Assembly: GCA_001897355.1 (NCBI GenBank)
Contig: MKST01000008.1
Coordinates: 37,393 to 90,968, forward strand
DNA from: Solirubrobacterales bacterium 67-14
GTDB lineage: Bacteria > Actinomycetota > Thermoleophilia > Solirubrobacterales > 70-9
Length of the DNA: 53,576 nucleotides
Reading direction: 5' to 3'
The notes beneath the pieces were generated by a model. It saw nothing but the letters and a program-made list of their open reading frames with translations. It made no database searches and was not told the origin of the DNA. The position numbers and the translations under genes are program-made. Shown here one piece after another: positions 33,515 to 42,017 of this stretch (position 1 is the first letter of the stretch; the number at the start of each line of letters is the position of its first letter).

Positions 33515-34750
33515 TCAGGGGCGGATCAGCCCGGCAACATCCTTGGGATCGACCGTCCGCTGGTCACCGGTCTCCATGTCCTTGAGCGATGCGGTCCCGC
33601 CCGGCTCGAGGATCAGGGTGTGTGCGGCGCCGACCCGGTCGGCCTGTTTGAACTGGCCCTTGACGCTGCGGCCGGCCAGGTCCATCTCGACGGCCAGGCC
33701 ATGGTGCCGGAGCTCGGAGACGATCGCCACCGCCTTGGTGGTCAACTCCGGGTCGGGCACCACGACGAAGAGGTCCATCCCGGCCGAGGTGACTTCCTCG
33801 TCGAGGGCGAGCAGAATCCTTTCGATCCCGGCCGCCCAGCCGACCGCCGGGGTGGCCGGGCCGCCAAGCTGCTCGATCAACCCGTCGTAGCGGCCGCCAC
33901 CGCCGATCTCGGACTGGGCGCCGAGCTGGTCGCAGACAAACGAGAAGATCGTGCGGGTGTAGTAGTCCAGCCCGCGGACCAGGGTCGGGTCGATCGTGAA
34001 CTCGACCGAGGCCGCCCCCAGGAGCGACTTGACCGCCTCGAAGTGCTCCGCGTCTTCGGGGCTCAGGAAATCGAGCAGGTGCGGCGCCTCGGCCATCACC
34101 GCCTGGGTTCCCTCGTGATCCGAGTCGAAGGCCCGTAGCGGATTGATCTCGATCCGCTCCCGTACGTCGCCGGAGAGTTCCCCTTCGCGGGAGCGCAAGT
34201 GCGACTTCAGTTCTTCCAGGTAGGCGGCCCGGGCATCGAGGGAGCCGAGGCTGCCGAGCCTGAGCTCGACCCCGGGAACCCCGAGATCCTCGATCAGGTC
34301 GCTGAGCAGCGTGATCACCTCGACGTCGGCCAGCGGCGAGTCGGTGCCGATCGCCTCGGCCCCGATCTGGTGGAACTGCCGGTAGCGGCCGGCCTGCGGC
34401 CGTTCGTGACGGAAGAACGGCCCCGCGTAGGAGAGCTTCACCGGCTGCGGCCACTTGTGCATGCCGTGCTCGACGTAGGCCCGGCAGATCGGCGCGGTGC
34501 CTTCCGGCCGCAAAGTCAGTGACCGTTCGCCCTTGTCCTCGAAGGTGAACATCTCCTTGCGGACGATGTCGGTCGACTTGCCGACCCCGCGCTCGAACAG
34601 GGCGGTGTCCTCGAAAATCGGGGTGGCGATCAGCCGGTATCCGGCCAGCCCGAAGATCTCGCGGGCCGCCGTGAGCAGCCGCTCGCGCTGGGCGCCCTGG
34701 TCGGGCAGGATGTCGAAGGTGCCGCGGGGAGCCTTGAACTTCTCGGCCAT
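33515..34750 (-). CDS. hisS: Histidyl-tRNA synthetase
   Basis: Class II synthetase of 411 residues. It starts MAEKFKAPRGTFDILPDQ, with motif 1 following. Motif 2 is at YAGPFFRHERPQAGRYRQFH, the histidine loops include LVRGLDYYTRTIF, and the motif 3 region is GGGGRYDGLIEQLGG. The anticodon-binding domain covers the last 90 residues. It follows a metallo-beta-lactamase hydrolase gene by 8 bases, an operon partner frequently seen next to hisS in Actinobacteria. Confidence 0.96.
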   Translation of the reverse strand: MAEKFKAPRGTFDILPDQGAQRERLLTAAREIFGLAGYRLIATPIFEDTALFERGVGKSTDIVRKEMFTFEDKGERSLTLRPEGTAPICRAYVEHGMHKWPQPVKLSYAGPFFRHERPQAGRYRQFHQIGAEAIGTDSPLADVEVITLLSDLIEDLGVPGVELRLGSLGSLDARAAYLEELKSHLRSREGELSGDVRERIEINPLRAFDSDHEGTQAVMAEAPHLLDFLSPEDAEHFEAVKSLLGAASVEFTIDPTLVRGLDYYTRTIFSFVCDQLGAQSEIGGGGRYDGLIEQLGGPATPAVGWAAGIERILLALDEEVTSAGMDLFVVVPDPELTTKAVAIVSELRHHGLAVEMDLAGRSVKGQFKQADRVGAAHTLILEPGGTASLKDMETGDQRTVDPKDVAGLIRP

Positions 34751-34758
34751 CGGTCAAC

Positions 34759-35406
34759 TCACCTCGGGATCTCGGTCAGGAAAGGATTGGTCGCCAGCTC
34801 CGCGCCGAGCGAGGTCACGCCCATGTGGCCGGGCAGCACGCGGGTCTCCTCGGGAAAGCCGTTGACCAGCATGCGGATCGATTCGAGCAGGGTCTCCCAA
34901 TCGCCGCCGGGCAGGTCGACCCGGCCGACCGAGCCCTGGAAGAGCACATCGCCGGAGAGCAGCAGGGCCGCCTCCGGGATCGAGTAGGTGACATGTCCGG
35001 GGCTGTGCCCGGGGGTGAACAGCACGTCGATCTCCATACCGGCCAGGGAGAGGTGCTCGCCGCCGGCCACGGTGTGTTCGGCATCCCAGCTTTCGTAGGG
35101 GCCGATGCCCGGCCAGGGCACATAGGCCATCACGTCGGCGAGGATCGGCACCTCGATCTCCGGGCAGTAGACCGGTGCCCCGGTCTGTTTGGCGATCGGC
35201 GCCACCGCCCCGATGTGGTCGAAATGGCAGTGGGTGAGCAGGATCGCCTCCAGCTCGAGACCCCGCTCGGCCAATGGCGCGAGCAGACGCTCTGCCTCGT
35301 CCCCGGGGTCGATCAACAGCGCCTTGCCGGTCCCTTCCTTGAAGATCAGGTACGAGTTTTCGGCGACCGGCCCGACCGTGGTTTGGATGACCTCGAGCCC
35401 GGCCAT
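34759..35406 (-). CDS. Metallo-beta-lactamase-fold hydrolase (glyoxalase II-like)
   Basis: A 215-residue cytosolic hydrolase with two metals. Ligands: THCHFDHIG (HxHxDH), the His of GHSPGHVTY, the Asp of SGDVLFQGSVGR and the final His of LPGHMG. It most resembles the small YcbL/glyoxalase II-like group that hydrolyses thioesters such as S-lactoyl adducts. The substrate is inferred only. It is one base downstream of a small membrane protein gene and 8 bases upstream of hisS. Confidence 0.88.
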   Translation of the reverse strand: MAGLEVIQTTVGPVAENSYLIFKEGTGKALLIDPGDEAERLLAPLAERGLELEAILLTHCHFDHIGAVAPIAKQTGAPVYCPEIEVPILADVMAYVPWPGIGPYESWDAEHTVAGGEHLSLAGMEIDVLFTPGHSPGHVTYSIPEAALLLSGDVLFQGSVGRVDLPGGDWETLLESIRMLVNGFPEETRVLPGHMGVTSLGAELATNPFLTEIPR

Positions 35407-35407
35407 C

Positions 35408-35782
35408 TCAGCCCTTGCTCTTGGCCCGGATGCGTTGGCGCTCGCGTCGACGCCAGAGGAAAAGGTCCATGTAGTAGCCGGCCGGGATGTAGAAGATCAG
35501 CATCACGGCGCCGATGATCAGCGAGGTGCCGAGCGGCCGGCCGAACAGGAGGATCAGCAGCACCACGAAGATGCCGGAAGCGATCAGCCCGCGGAAGGTC
35601 GCACCCTTCCAGGTCGGCGGCGCATCGCCCTTCTGCATCGAACGGCTACGGCCGCCGCCACCCGAGCGGGCCTGGCTCTTGGCTTCGGCCCGGGTTCGGG
35701 GTCGCGATCGACGGGAAGTATCGATGTTGCCGGCCTGGGTGCCGCGCTTCTTCCGGCTGCGCTTCTTCTTGGTCTGTGCCAC
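35408..35782 (-). CDS. Small basic membrane protein, unknown function
   Basis: A 124-residue protein. The first 58 residues are extremely basic and Ser/Gly-rich (SRKKRGT, RSRPRTRAEAK). Two transmembrane helices follow (about 66-83 and 86-105) and the tail is basic. The layout resembles actinobacterial DUF-type membrane proteins encoded next to hisS, but no family is claimed. The start is GTG with TAAGTT (35789-35794, minus strand) six bases upstream, so it is probably leaderless and the first gene of a three-gene operon with the hydrolase and hisS. Confidence 0.75.
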   Translation of the reverse strand: MAQTKKKRSRKKRGTQAGNIDTSRRSRPRTRAEAKSQARSGGGGRSRSMQKGDAPPTWKGATFRGLIASGIFVVLLILLFGRPLGTSLIIGAVMLIFYIPAGYYMDLFLWRRRERQRIRAKSKG

Positions 35783-35820
35783 GGGCGAAACTTATCGGAC
35801 CCCGACCCTCAGCCCGGATC

Positions 35821-36717
35821 TCAGCCGGACTCCCCGCGCGGCTTCAGGCGGCGTTCGATGACGTGGAAGGAGGGGTCGAAATCGCGGATCGGGACGTCCT
35901 CGGGATAGTCCTCGAGCGCGGCCTCGGGGATCAGGCCGATCAACTCCGCCTCGACCACCGCGGTGCCGCGCAGCGCCGCCTCTTCTTGCACCGCCCCGAT
36001 GATCTCGCTGAGCGGGGTGCCGATCGGGTCGTGGACGTTGGTGGAGACCTGCGCCCGACCGGTCGAGAGGGCCAGCCCGATGGCCCGAACCCCCGGGATG
36101 CCTTCGTCGGGACTCTCCCTGATCGCCGCCGCGATCTCCCGGGCGACGCGGAGGTCGTCGGTCGCCAGTTCGAGGTTGAATGCGGCCAGCGGGGCGCGGG
36201 CGGTGACCAGGGTCGCCCCCGCGGTCGGATGGGGCTGGCCGGGCCCGAAGTCGGGTTTGAGCGCGCCGGAGGTCATGCGCTGCCAGAGGGCGTCGATCCC
36301 GCCGGCCCGGAAATAGGCACGCTCGCGGCGGTCGGGGCCGCTGGCGAGATCCCCGTAGAGGAAGACCGGAACCCCCATCGCCCCGATCGCTGCGCCGACC
36401 TCTTTCGCGACCTCGCCGGCCATCTTGCGGCGCTTCTCGCTCAGCCAGACCACCGGGCAGACGTCGAGCGCCCCGATCGCCGGGTGCAGCCCTTGCCAGG
36501 CGGTCATGTCGATCTCGACCGTGGCCGCGCCGGCCAGCCCGCTCAATGCCTCGGCCAGGCTCTCGGCCGGCCCGGCCAGGGTGAACACCGCCCGGTGGTG
36601 GTCGAGGTCGGCGTGGCGGTCGAGCAGTGTGATCTCCTTGCCGAGTGCCACTTCCAGCCGGTCGAGCCGGGCGAAGTCACGGCCCTCGGAAACGTTGGGC
36701 ACGGCCAGCAGGCTCAT
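35821..36717 (-). CDS. ftcD: Glutamate formimidoyltransferase-type protein (FtcD N-terminal family)
   Basis: Transfers formimino or formyl groups between glutamate derivatives and tetrahydrofolate. It has 298 residues with NVSEGRDFARLDRLE near the start, DLDHHRAVFTLAG (usual active-site His region), GLHPAIGALDVCPVVW, and VRAIGLALSTGRAQVSTNVHDP in the second half. The cyclodeaminase domain of vertebrate FTCD is absent. No other histidine degradation genes are in the window, so its role may instead be salvage of 5-formyl-THF. It lies 34 bases behind an M29-type aminopeptidase gene, same strand. Confidence 0.88.
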   Translation of the reverse strand: MSLLAVPNVSEGRDFARLDRLEVALGKEITLLDRHADLDHHRAVFTLAGPAESLAEALSGLAGAATVEIDMTAWQGLHPAIGALDVCPVVWLSEKRRKMAGEVAKEVGAAIGAMGVPVFLYGDLASGPDRRERAYFRAGGIDALWQRMTSGALKPDFGPGQPHPTAGATLVTARAPLAAFNLELATDDLRVAREIAAAIRESPDEGIPGVRAIGLALSTGRAQVSTNVHDPIGTPLSEIIGAVQEEAALRGTAVVEAELIGLIPEAALEDYPEDVPIRDFDPSFHVIERRLKPRGESG

Positions 36718-36751
36718 CGCCGGTCCCGCATGTTGAGCCCGACACCGGGCA

Positions 36752-37699
36752 TCAGACCAGCAGCCTGCCTTCGAGCACCAGCGGGGTGCCGTCGACCGTC
36801 ACTTCCGGCCGCATCGAGACGACGTCGAGATGGACCGGTACCTGGACCTTGCCGCCGATCGCGGCCGAAGCCCCGAAGGCGACATGGGCGGTGCCGAGGA
36901 TCTTCTCGTCCTCGAGGATGTTGCCGGTCAGGATCGCCTTCTCGTTGGTGCCGATGCCCAGTTCGGCCACGTTGGTGCCATCCGGCCCGTGAACGGTCAG
37001 GAGCTCCATCAGCTTCGCGCCCTCTGCCCCCGTCGCGTCGACCAGGTGGCCGTCCTCGATGGTCAGGCGTACCGGTTCCGAGACCTTGCCGACCCCGGCG
37101 ATCGACCCGTCGACCACCAGTATCCCTTCGGCTGTGGCGGGCGCGATGAAGCCTTCGCCGCAGGGCAGGTTGCCGAAGGCGCCGGTCGCGGTCAGCTCGC
37201 CGGCGTCGGGGATCGCGACCCGGCCCTCGAGCCCGAGCCGCAGGTCGCTGCCGTGGTCGCAGGTCAGCCGCGCCTCGGTGCCGCGGTCGAGCAGCTCGGC
37301 CACCCGGTGGCCACGCTGGCGGAGCTTCTCCATGTCGTCACTCATCACCCGGGCCAGCATCTCGACGGTCGCGCCGGGCAGGGTCGCGGTCCGGGTCCCG
37401 GACTCGCTGGCCTGCTTGCGGGCCGCGGTATGCGAGAGCGACTGGACCGTCGGCGCCAGCAGCACGTCGGCGGCGACCATCGCCTCGGCGATCGTCTTCG
37501 GCGGCTCACCGGCATGGGAGTCGCGCTCGGTCATCACGGCCAGTACCGCCTCGGCCCCTGCTGCCTCCGCCTCGTCTCTGAGCGCGTCGCCGAGTTCCCG
37601 GGTGGCGGGGTTGGCGACGACCAGCACCTCCTCACCGGGCCGCACCCCCATGCAGTCGTGGACGACGGTACGGACGGCCTGCTGGAGTTCTTCGGACAT
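36752..37699 (-). CDS. M29-like aminopeptidase
   Basis: A 315-residue metalloenzyme of the thermophilic aminopeptidase / NicX-like fold. Candidate metal ligands lie in GNLPCGEGFIAP (Glu), DEKILGTAHVAFG (Glu, His) and VPVHLDVV (His, Asp). It is shorter than classical M29 enzymes (about 400 residues), and its closest relatives are annotated either as leucyl aminopeptidase or as ring-cleaving dioxygenase relatives, so substrate is open. TAGATT (37706-37711, minus strand) ends six bases before the ATG. Confidence 0.8.
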   Translation of the reverse strand: MSEELQQAVRTVVHDCMGVRPGEEVLVVANPATRELGDALRDEAEAAGAEAVLAVMTERDSHAGEPPKTIAEAMVAADVLLAPTVQSLSHTAARKQASESGTRTATLPGATVEMLARVMSDDMEKLRQRGHRVAELLDRGTEARLTCDHGSDLRLGLEGRVAIPDAGELTATGAFGNLPCGEGFIAPATAEGILVVDGSIAGVGKVSEPVRLTIEDGHLVDATGAEGAKLMELLTVHGPDGTNVAELGIGTNEKAILTGNILEDEKILGTAHVAFGASAAIGGKVQVPVHLDVVSMRPEVTVDGTPLVLEGRLLV

Positions 37700-37777
37700 G
37701 TCAAAAATCTAACCAGCGGCCGTTCCCGGCCGCCCCGGCAGCCGGGTGCGATCGTGCCAGGCGGGTACCGTCAAGCC

Positions 37778-38365
37778 ATGAAGTCATGCCATCCGCCGTT
37801 GATCCTGATCGCCCTGATCGTGCCGGCCGCGATCGGCTTCGCGCTGGGCGGCCCCGGCCTCGGCATCTCGATCGCCGGCCTTTCCCTGGTCGCCCTGGCG
37901 GTGGTGGCGATGCTGGTCATCCCCCGCGACCCGATCGGTCACACACCCGACCCGGCACGGGCCCGCCGGCTGCTGGTCGTCACTACCTTCCCGATCGAGG
38001 ATGCCCGCGCGATCCAACGGGTTGCCGACGAGGTGCGGCTCGGCTTCGACGAGAACGACTCCGAGATCCGGCTGCTCACTCCGGCCGCCAACACATTCCT
38101 CAGGCGCTGGGCGACCGATCTGGAGAACGCCCGTGACCGGGCCCAGCGCGACCTGGTCGTCTCGGTCGCGTCCCTCACCCTGGCCGGGGTCGACACCACC
38201 GCCTCGGTCGGCGACGAGGACCTGGTCCAGGCGGTCGAGGACGAACTCGCCACCTTCGATGCCACCGAGGTCTTCCTGCTGACCCGCGGCGACCCCGACT
38301 CGGAAGCGGCAGCCCAGCTCCGCGATCGCCTGCTGCCCAGTTTCCACCATGTCGACCTGCGGTAG
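37778..38365 (+). CDS. Membrane protein with a Usp-like cytosolic domain
   Basis: A 195-residue protein. Two hydrophobic helices (about 7-24 and 27-48) are followed by a soluble alpha/beta domain from residue 62: ARRLLVVTTFPIEDARAIQRV, then IRLLTPAANTFLRRW and TEVFLLTRGDPDSEAAAQLRD. The order of strands and the region before LLP recall universal stress protein-like domains, though the ATP-binding GxxGS motif is not seen. The start is set by TACCGT (37766-37771) six bases before the ATG; a far longer upstream extension is antisense to the M29 gene. An ABC exporter gene follows after 9 bases. Confidence 0.72.
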   Translation: MKSCHPPLILIALIVPAAIGFALGGPGLGISIAGLSLVALAVVAMLVIPRDPIGHTPDPARARRLLVVTTFPIEDARAIQRVADEVRLGFDENDSEIRLLTPAANTFLRRWATDLENARDRAQRDLVVSVASLTLAGVDTTASVGDEDLVQAVEDELATFDATEVFLLTRGDPDSEAAAQLRDRLLPSFHHVDLR

Positions 38366-38374
38366 TTTTCGCGC

Positions 38375-39109
38375 ATGAGCGCGGTGATCGAGGTCGATGG
38401 TCTGGTCAAGGATTTCGGCAGCACCCGGGCGCTGGACGGGCTCGACCTCACCGTCGAACAGGGACAGGTCCATGGCTTCCTCGGCCCGAACGGCTCCGGC
38501 AAATCGACCACGATCCGGGTTCTGTTGGGGTTGATCAAGGCGAGCGGCGGCAGCGCCCGGCTTTTCGGCCAGGATCCGTGGAAGAACGCGGTCACCCTGC
38601 ACCGGCGCCTCGCCTACGTGCCCGGCGACGTGAACCTCTGGCCGAACTTGACCGGTGGCGAGACGATCGACATGCTCGGTTCGCTCCGCGGCGGGCTCGA
38701 CCCGAAAAGGCGGCAGGACCTGATCGACCGTTTCGAGTTGGACCTGACCAAGAAGGCGTCGACGTACTCGAAGGGCAACCGGCAGAAGGTGGCGCTGATC
38801 GCCGCCCTCGCGACCGACGCGGAACTCTTCATCTTCGACGAGCCGACTTCCGGGCTCGACCCGCTGAAGGAGGCCGTCTTCCAGGAATGCGTGAAGGAGA
38901 TCACCGGCGAGGGCCACACGATCCTGCTTTCCAGCCACATCCTCGGTCAGGTCGAGCATCTGGCCGACACCCTGACCATCATCAACTCGGGCAAGACGGT
39001 CGAGTCCGGTTCGATCGAAGACCTGCGCCGGCTCTCGCATGAGACCTCGGACCCGAACCAGCCCGCCAGCCTGGAGCAACTCTTCCTCCAGGTCTACGAA
39101 CCGAAATGA
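38375..39109 (+). CDS. ABC transporter ATP-binding protein (ABC-2 exporter)
   Basis: A 244-residue ATPase energising an efflux system. It shows Walker [10 protein letters not shown] (residues 38-46), a signature written [11 protein letters not shown] (usually LSGGQ-like), Walker [14 protein letters not shown] and the H-loop LLSSHILGQ. The subfamily resembles the drug/polyketide exporters of Actinobacteria. TAGTTT, which includes the preceding gene's stop codon, ends six bases before the ATG. The permease gene overlaps its 3' end by four bases. Confidence 0.93.
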   Translation: MSAVIEVDGLVKDFGSTRALDGLDLTVEQGQVHGFLGPNGSGKSTTIRVLLGLIKASGGSARLFGQDPWKNAVTLHRRLAYVPGDVNLWPNLTGGETIDMLGSLRGGLDPKRRQDLIDRFELDLTKKASTYSKGNRQKVALIAALATDAELFIFDEPTSGLDPLKEAVFQECVKEITGEGHTILLSSHILGQVEHLADTLTIINSGKTVESGSIEDLRRLSHETSDPNQPASLEQLFLQVYEPK

Positions 39110-40716
39110 GCCGCCCGACGGCTTCCCCGGCAAGCGGCAGCCCTTTCACCGGGACCGGCGATGCGCTCCGGTTTGCGCTGAAGCGCGACCGGCTGCTCCT
39201 ACCGCTCTGCGTGCTCGGACTGATCGGTTGGGTCGGCCTCTACGTCGCCAGCTATTCAGGCCTCTACGGAACCCAGGCCGACCTGAACTCGCTCTACCAG
39301 AGCGTGACCGGCAACCCGGCCCTGGTCGCGATGGTCGGGCCGACCGACGGCCTGCGGAGCCTGGGCGGAGCGACTGCCTGGGAGACCTTGCCGGTGGTCT
39401 CGGTGATCAGCGCGATCTTCGCCATGTTCGTGGTGGTCCGCCACACCCGGGCCGAGGAGGAAGACGGCCGCAGCGAGCTGCTGCTGGCCGCCGGCAGTGG
39501 CCGCCTCGCCACCCTGACCGCGACGGTGGTCATCACCGCCGGCGCCCTCCTGCTCGCTGCGGTCGGCTGGTATGTCGTCTTCCTGGCGACCGGTTACGAG
39601 GCCGATTCGTCGCTGCTGCTGGTCGCCGCGATCCTCGGGGTCGGCCTGGTCTTCACCGGCACCACGGCGATCTGCGTCCAGGTCACCGCGAAGGCGCGGA
39701 CGGCCCGCGGCCTGGTCGGAATCGTGATCGGCCTCGCCTATTTCCTGCGGGCGCTCGGCGACACCGGCCCAGACGCGCTGGCCTGGCTTTCACCGCTCGG
39801 CTGGGCCGAGAAGACCAAGCCTTTTTACGACGATCAGTGGTGGCCCCTGATCCTCCCGGTCGGGACGACGATCCTCACCGTGGCCTTCGCCCTCTGGCTG
39901 CTCGAGCGACGCGACATCGGCAGCGGCCTGATCCAGCCCCGCCCCGGCCCCGCCCGGGCCCATCCTTCGCTGCTCCACCCGCTCGGTTTCTCGCTTCGGG
40001 TCCAGCGCGGCTCGATCATCGGCTGGACCTACCTGCTGTTCGTCTACGGCTTCGCGATCGGCGCGGTCGGCAACAACATCGAGGGCATCCTCGAGTCCAG
40101 CACGTCCCTGACCGCCGCCTTCGCCAGCGCCTCGGACAACATCGTCGATTCCTATTTCGCTTCGATCTTCACGGTGCTGGCCCTGATGGCCTCCGGTTTC
40201 GCGATCGGCGGCGTACTCCGGCCCCATTCCGAGGAGACCCACGACCGCGCGGCGCTGCTGATGGCCGGCCCGCTGGGCAAGGTGCGATGGGCGCTCGGCC
40301 ACGTGCTGATCGCCTATGTGGCGAGCGCCATGATGATGGCTCTGCTGGGGCTCGGCCTGGGCCTCGGCCTCGGCGTGGTGACGGGTGACTTCGGGGAGCT
40401 GGGCACCCTGGTCGCCTCCGGCTTCGCCCAGGCCCCCGCGATCTGGCTGACCGCCAGCCTGGCCGTGCTGCTCTTCGGCATCTCCTCCCGCGCCTCGGGC
40501 GCCGCCTGGGGCCTCTTGGTCGCCTTCGTGGTGGTCTGGTCGATCGCCTCCTTCGGCGACCTGCCGGACTGGATCGTCGACCTCTCCCCCTTCTCCCACA
40601 TCCCGGCCGTCCCGGCCGTCCCCCTGGACGCCACCCCGCTCTGGATCATGACCGCCCTTTCCGCCGTCTTCACGACCGCCGGCATGCTCCTCTGGCGCCG
40701 CCGCGACCTGCTCTGA
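39106..40716 (+). CDS. ABC-2 type permease (polyketide/antibiotic exporter-like)
   Basis: A 536-residue membrane protein with about twelve predicted helices in two similar halves. The second half begins near [17 protein letters not shown] and repeats the pattern of the first ([17 protein letters not shown]). This duplicated architecture is typical of the TipC-like 'exporter of polyketide antibiotics' group, which works with a single ATPase. The ATG overlaps the ATPase gene stop (ATGA). The exported compound is unknown; no biosynthetic cluster is in view. Confidence 0.87.
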   Translation: MSRPTASPASGSPFTGTGDALRFALKRDRLLLPLCVLGLIGWVGLYVASYSGLYGTQADLNSLYQSVTGNPALVAMVGPTDGLRSLGGATAWETLPVVSVISAIFAMFVVVRHTRAEEEDGRSELLLAAGSGRLATLTATVVITAGALLLAAVGWYVVFLATGYEADSSLLLVAAILGVGLVFTGTTAICVQVTAKARTARGLVGIVIGLAYFLRALGDTGPDALAWLSPLGWAEKTKPFYDDQWWPLILPVGTTILTVAFALWLLERRDIGSGLIQPRPGPARAHPSLLHPLGFSLRVQRGSIIGWTYLLFVYGFAIGAVGNNIEGILESSTSLTAAFASASDNIVDSYFASIFTVLALMASGFAIGGVLRPHSEETHDRAALLMAGPLGKVRWALGHVLIAYVASAMMMALLGLGLGLGLGVVTGDFGELGTLVASGFAQAPAIWLTASLAVLLFGISSRASGAAWGLLVAFVVVWSIASFGDLPDWIVDLSPFSHIPAVPAVPLDATPLWIMTALSAVFTTAGMLLWRRRDLL

Positions 40717-40763
40717 CCAGCAGTCGGAATCCATCCCGCATCCTCTAAACTCACCGGTCCCCT

Positions 40764-40837
40764 GCCGGGGTAGCTCAGCTGGTTAGAGCAGCGGAATCAT
40801 AATCCGCGTGTCGGGGGTTCAAGTCCCTCCCCCGGTA
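40764..40837 (+). tRNA. tRNA-Met (CAT anticodon); 3' half doubles as attL
   Basis: A complete 74-base cloverleaf. Acceptor is GCCGGGG/CCCCGGT with a first-pair G-U; D stem GCTC/GAGC. The anticodon stem GCGGA/TCCGC has loop ATCATAA giving anticodon CAT. Variable loop is GTGTC; T stem GGGGG/CCCTC with loop TTCAAGT; discriminator A. CCA is not encoded. D-arm and stem features fit elongator tRNA-Met; an Ile2 tRNA with lysidine-modified CAT cannot be excluded. The 3' 42 bases belong to the direct repeat of the inserted element. Confidence 0.93.
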
Positions 40838-40838
40838 C
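40796..40838 (+). other. attL (core direct repeat inside the tRNA gene)
   Basis: A 43-base segment from the anticodon loop to one base past the tRNA 3' end. It is identical to attR except A at 40821 against G at 46619 in the T loop. Crossover therefore left an intact tRNA on this side. Confidence 0.92.
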
Positions 40839-40895
40839 TTCCTTTTCTCAATAGCGGAGCCAAGTTGACGAACAAGGACTTCGTCCGCCCGAAAT

Positions 40896-40915
40896 CTGGC
40901 AACGCATCTGGCAAC
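40896..40915. other. Candidate integrase arm-type sites, left end
   Basis: Two direct copies of CTGGCAAC at 40896-40903 and 40908-40915, 12 bases apart start to start, in the otherwise gene-free strip between attL and the endonuclease gene. The same octamer occurs near the right end of the element. Confidence 0.5.
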
Positions 40916-40979
40916 CGGAAGATCTCGCGGACGTAGTGGATCCCGCCGCGAATCTGGTCGAGGCGGGGCACGAACGAGA

Positions 40980-42017
40980 TCAATCGCCGTATGGCCCGAG
41001 AAACCTCTTCCCGTCAAAGTGGATTAGGTGATCTGGCTCCGAAGCTATCCAGACTTCTGTCTCCCACGAAATCTCCGGAACGTACTGACGGAACACTTTG
41101 TCCCGACTGGGAAATGCGGTCACATAAATGACCCCTTCAGCGTTAACTTCGGCAAGCAGCTTGCGAAGCTCAACGTGCCTGTACGCGTTCAACGGTCCGA
41201 AGCTGGTTACCGCTTCAACCACATAAATCCATTGCTTGTCTGCTGAATACCCCACGACATCAGGGAGTTGTTTGTGATCAAGCGAAAAAAATCCCAGTTC
41301 GTGAAGCCGATCCTTATCTAAATGGGCGTCCTTGTCTTCCGCATCTCCCAGGTAGAGAATCTCCGCACCGTATCCGTATCTCGGAAAAAATTCCTCGACC
41401 ACAGCCTTCTGGAGTTCGTTATGTGCGCCGGGTCCAAACTCAAGGTCGACTCCTGGGGCAAGCGTTATTGGTATTCGTTGCATCTGCCTATCGGCACTCA
41501 GCTGCTCCCTAAGTGTCTCGTAGTTGTCCAGAACGTTTGCGAGTGAGACCTGCCATTCACTAGTGCCAAAGGTTCGAACTACCTTCGCAAACTCAGGATG
41601 AATTGAGTACCCGCGGCTGGGCGAATTATGGGCGCTTCCCGGCAGGCTATTGACGATGATACTCGACGCAAGCAATGGCTTGAGATCCTTCCTTCTGACG
41701 TCGTCGTAGCTGCCTGATGAGCCGCTCTCGCCGAAGTGGGCATTTCGGTATTCAATAATGTCGCGAGAAGTCGGCGCCCGATCCTGCTCAAAATCCTTTG
41801 CCTGTCCCCAGTCCGATGAAGAGCTTACTCCCGCCACCGCGAGGAATGCCATTGCCATGCACTCTCTCCGTCGCGCAGTGTCGGTCATCGGGATGCCAAA
41901 GGCATCAAGAATATCAAGTGCCTCGTTAATTAGGGCCTGAATTTCTGGTGGCTTACTCCTAAAATTGGACGAACTCTCGGATCTGCCAGTTGAAGTGCTC
42001 GATAGTCTGTGTGTCAT
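40980..42017 (-). CDS. BsuBI/PstI-family restriction endonuclease
   Basis: A 345-residue type II endonuclease. The C-terminal half (about 185-345) carries the family blocks: FGPGAHNELQKAVVEEF, LPDVVGY with Asp253, VVEAVTSFGP with Glu268, EGVIYVTAFPSR, ISWETEVWIASEPDHLIHF and the closing FLGPYG. The N-terminal half is the DNA-recognition, mostly helical domain. BsuBI and PstI cut CTGCAG, but their cognate methylases are N6-adenine enzymes; the partner here is an m5C enzyme, so specificity may differ. The ATG overlaps the methyltransferase stop (ATGA), so methylase is translated first. Confidence 0.92.
   Translation of the reverse strand: MTHRLSSTSTGRSESSSNFRSKPPEIQALINEALDILDAFGIPMTDTARRRECMAMAFLAVAGVSSSSDWGQAKDFEQDRAPTSRDIIEYRNAHFGESGSSGSYDDVRRKDLKPLLASSIIVNSLPGSAHNSPSRGYSIHPEFAKVVRTFGTSEWQVSLANVLDNYETLREQLSADRQMQRIPITLAPGVDLEFGPGAHNELQKAVVEEFFPRYGYGAEILYLGDAEDKDAHLDKDRLHELGFFSLDHKQLPDVVGYSADKQWIYVVEAVTSFGPLNAYRHVELRKLLAEVNAEGVIYVTAFPSRDKVFRQYVPEISWETEVWIASEPDHLIHFDGKRFLGPYGD

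Noticed and set aside
36830..37777. Large in-frame upstream extension of the membrane/Usp-like gene at 37778
   Set aside because: The extension is antisense to the M29 aminopeptidase gene, and a -10 box lies directly before the ATG at 37778.
40775..41017. Minus-strand frame ending YRGRDLNPRHADYDSAALTS next to the tRNA
   Set aside because: This is antisense translation of the tRNA gene plus the att-flanking strip; no start signal or domain.
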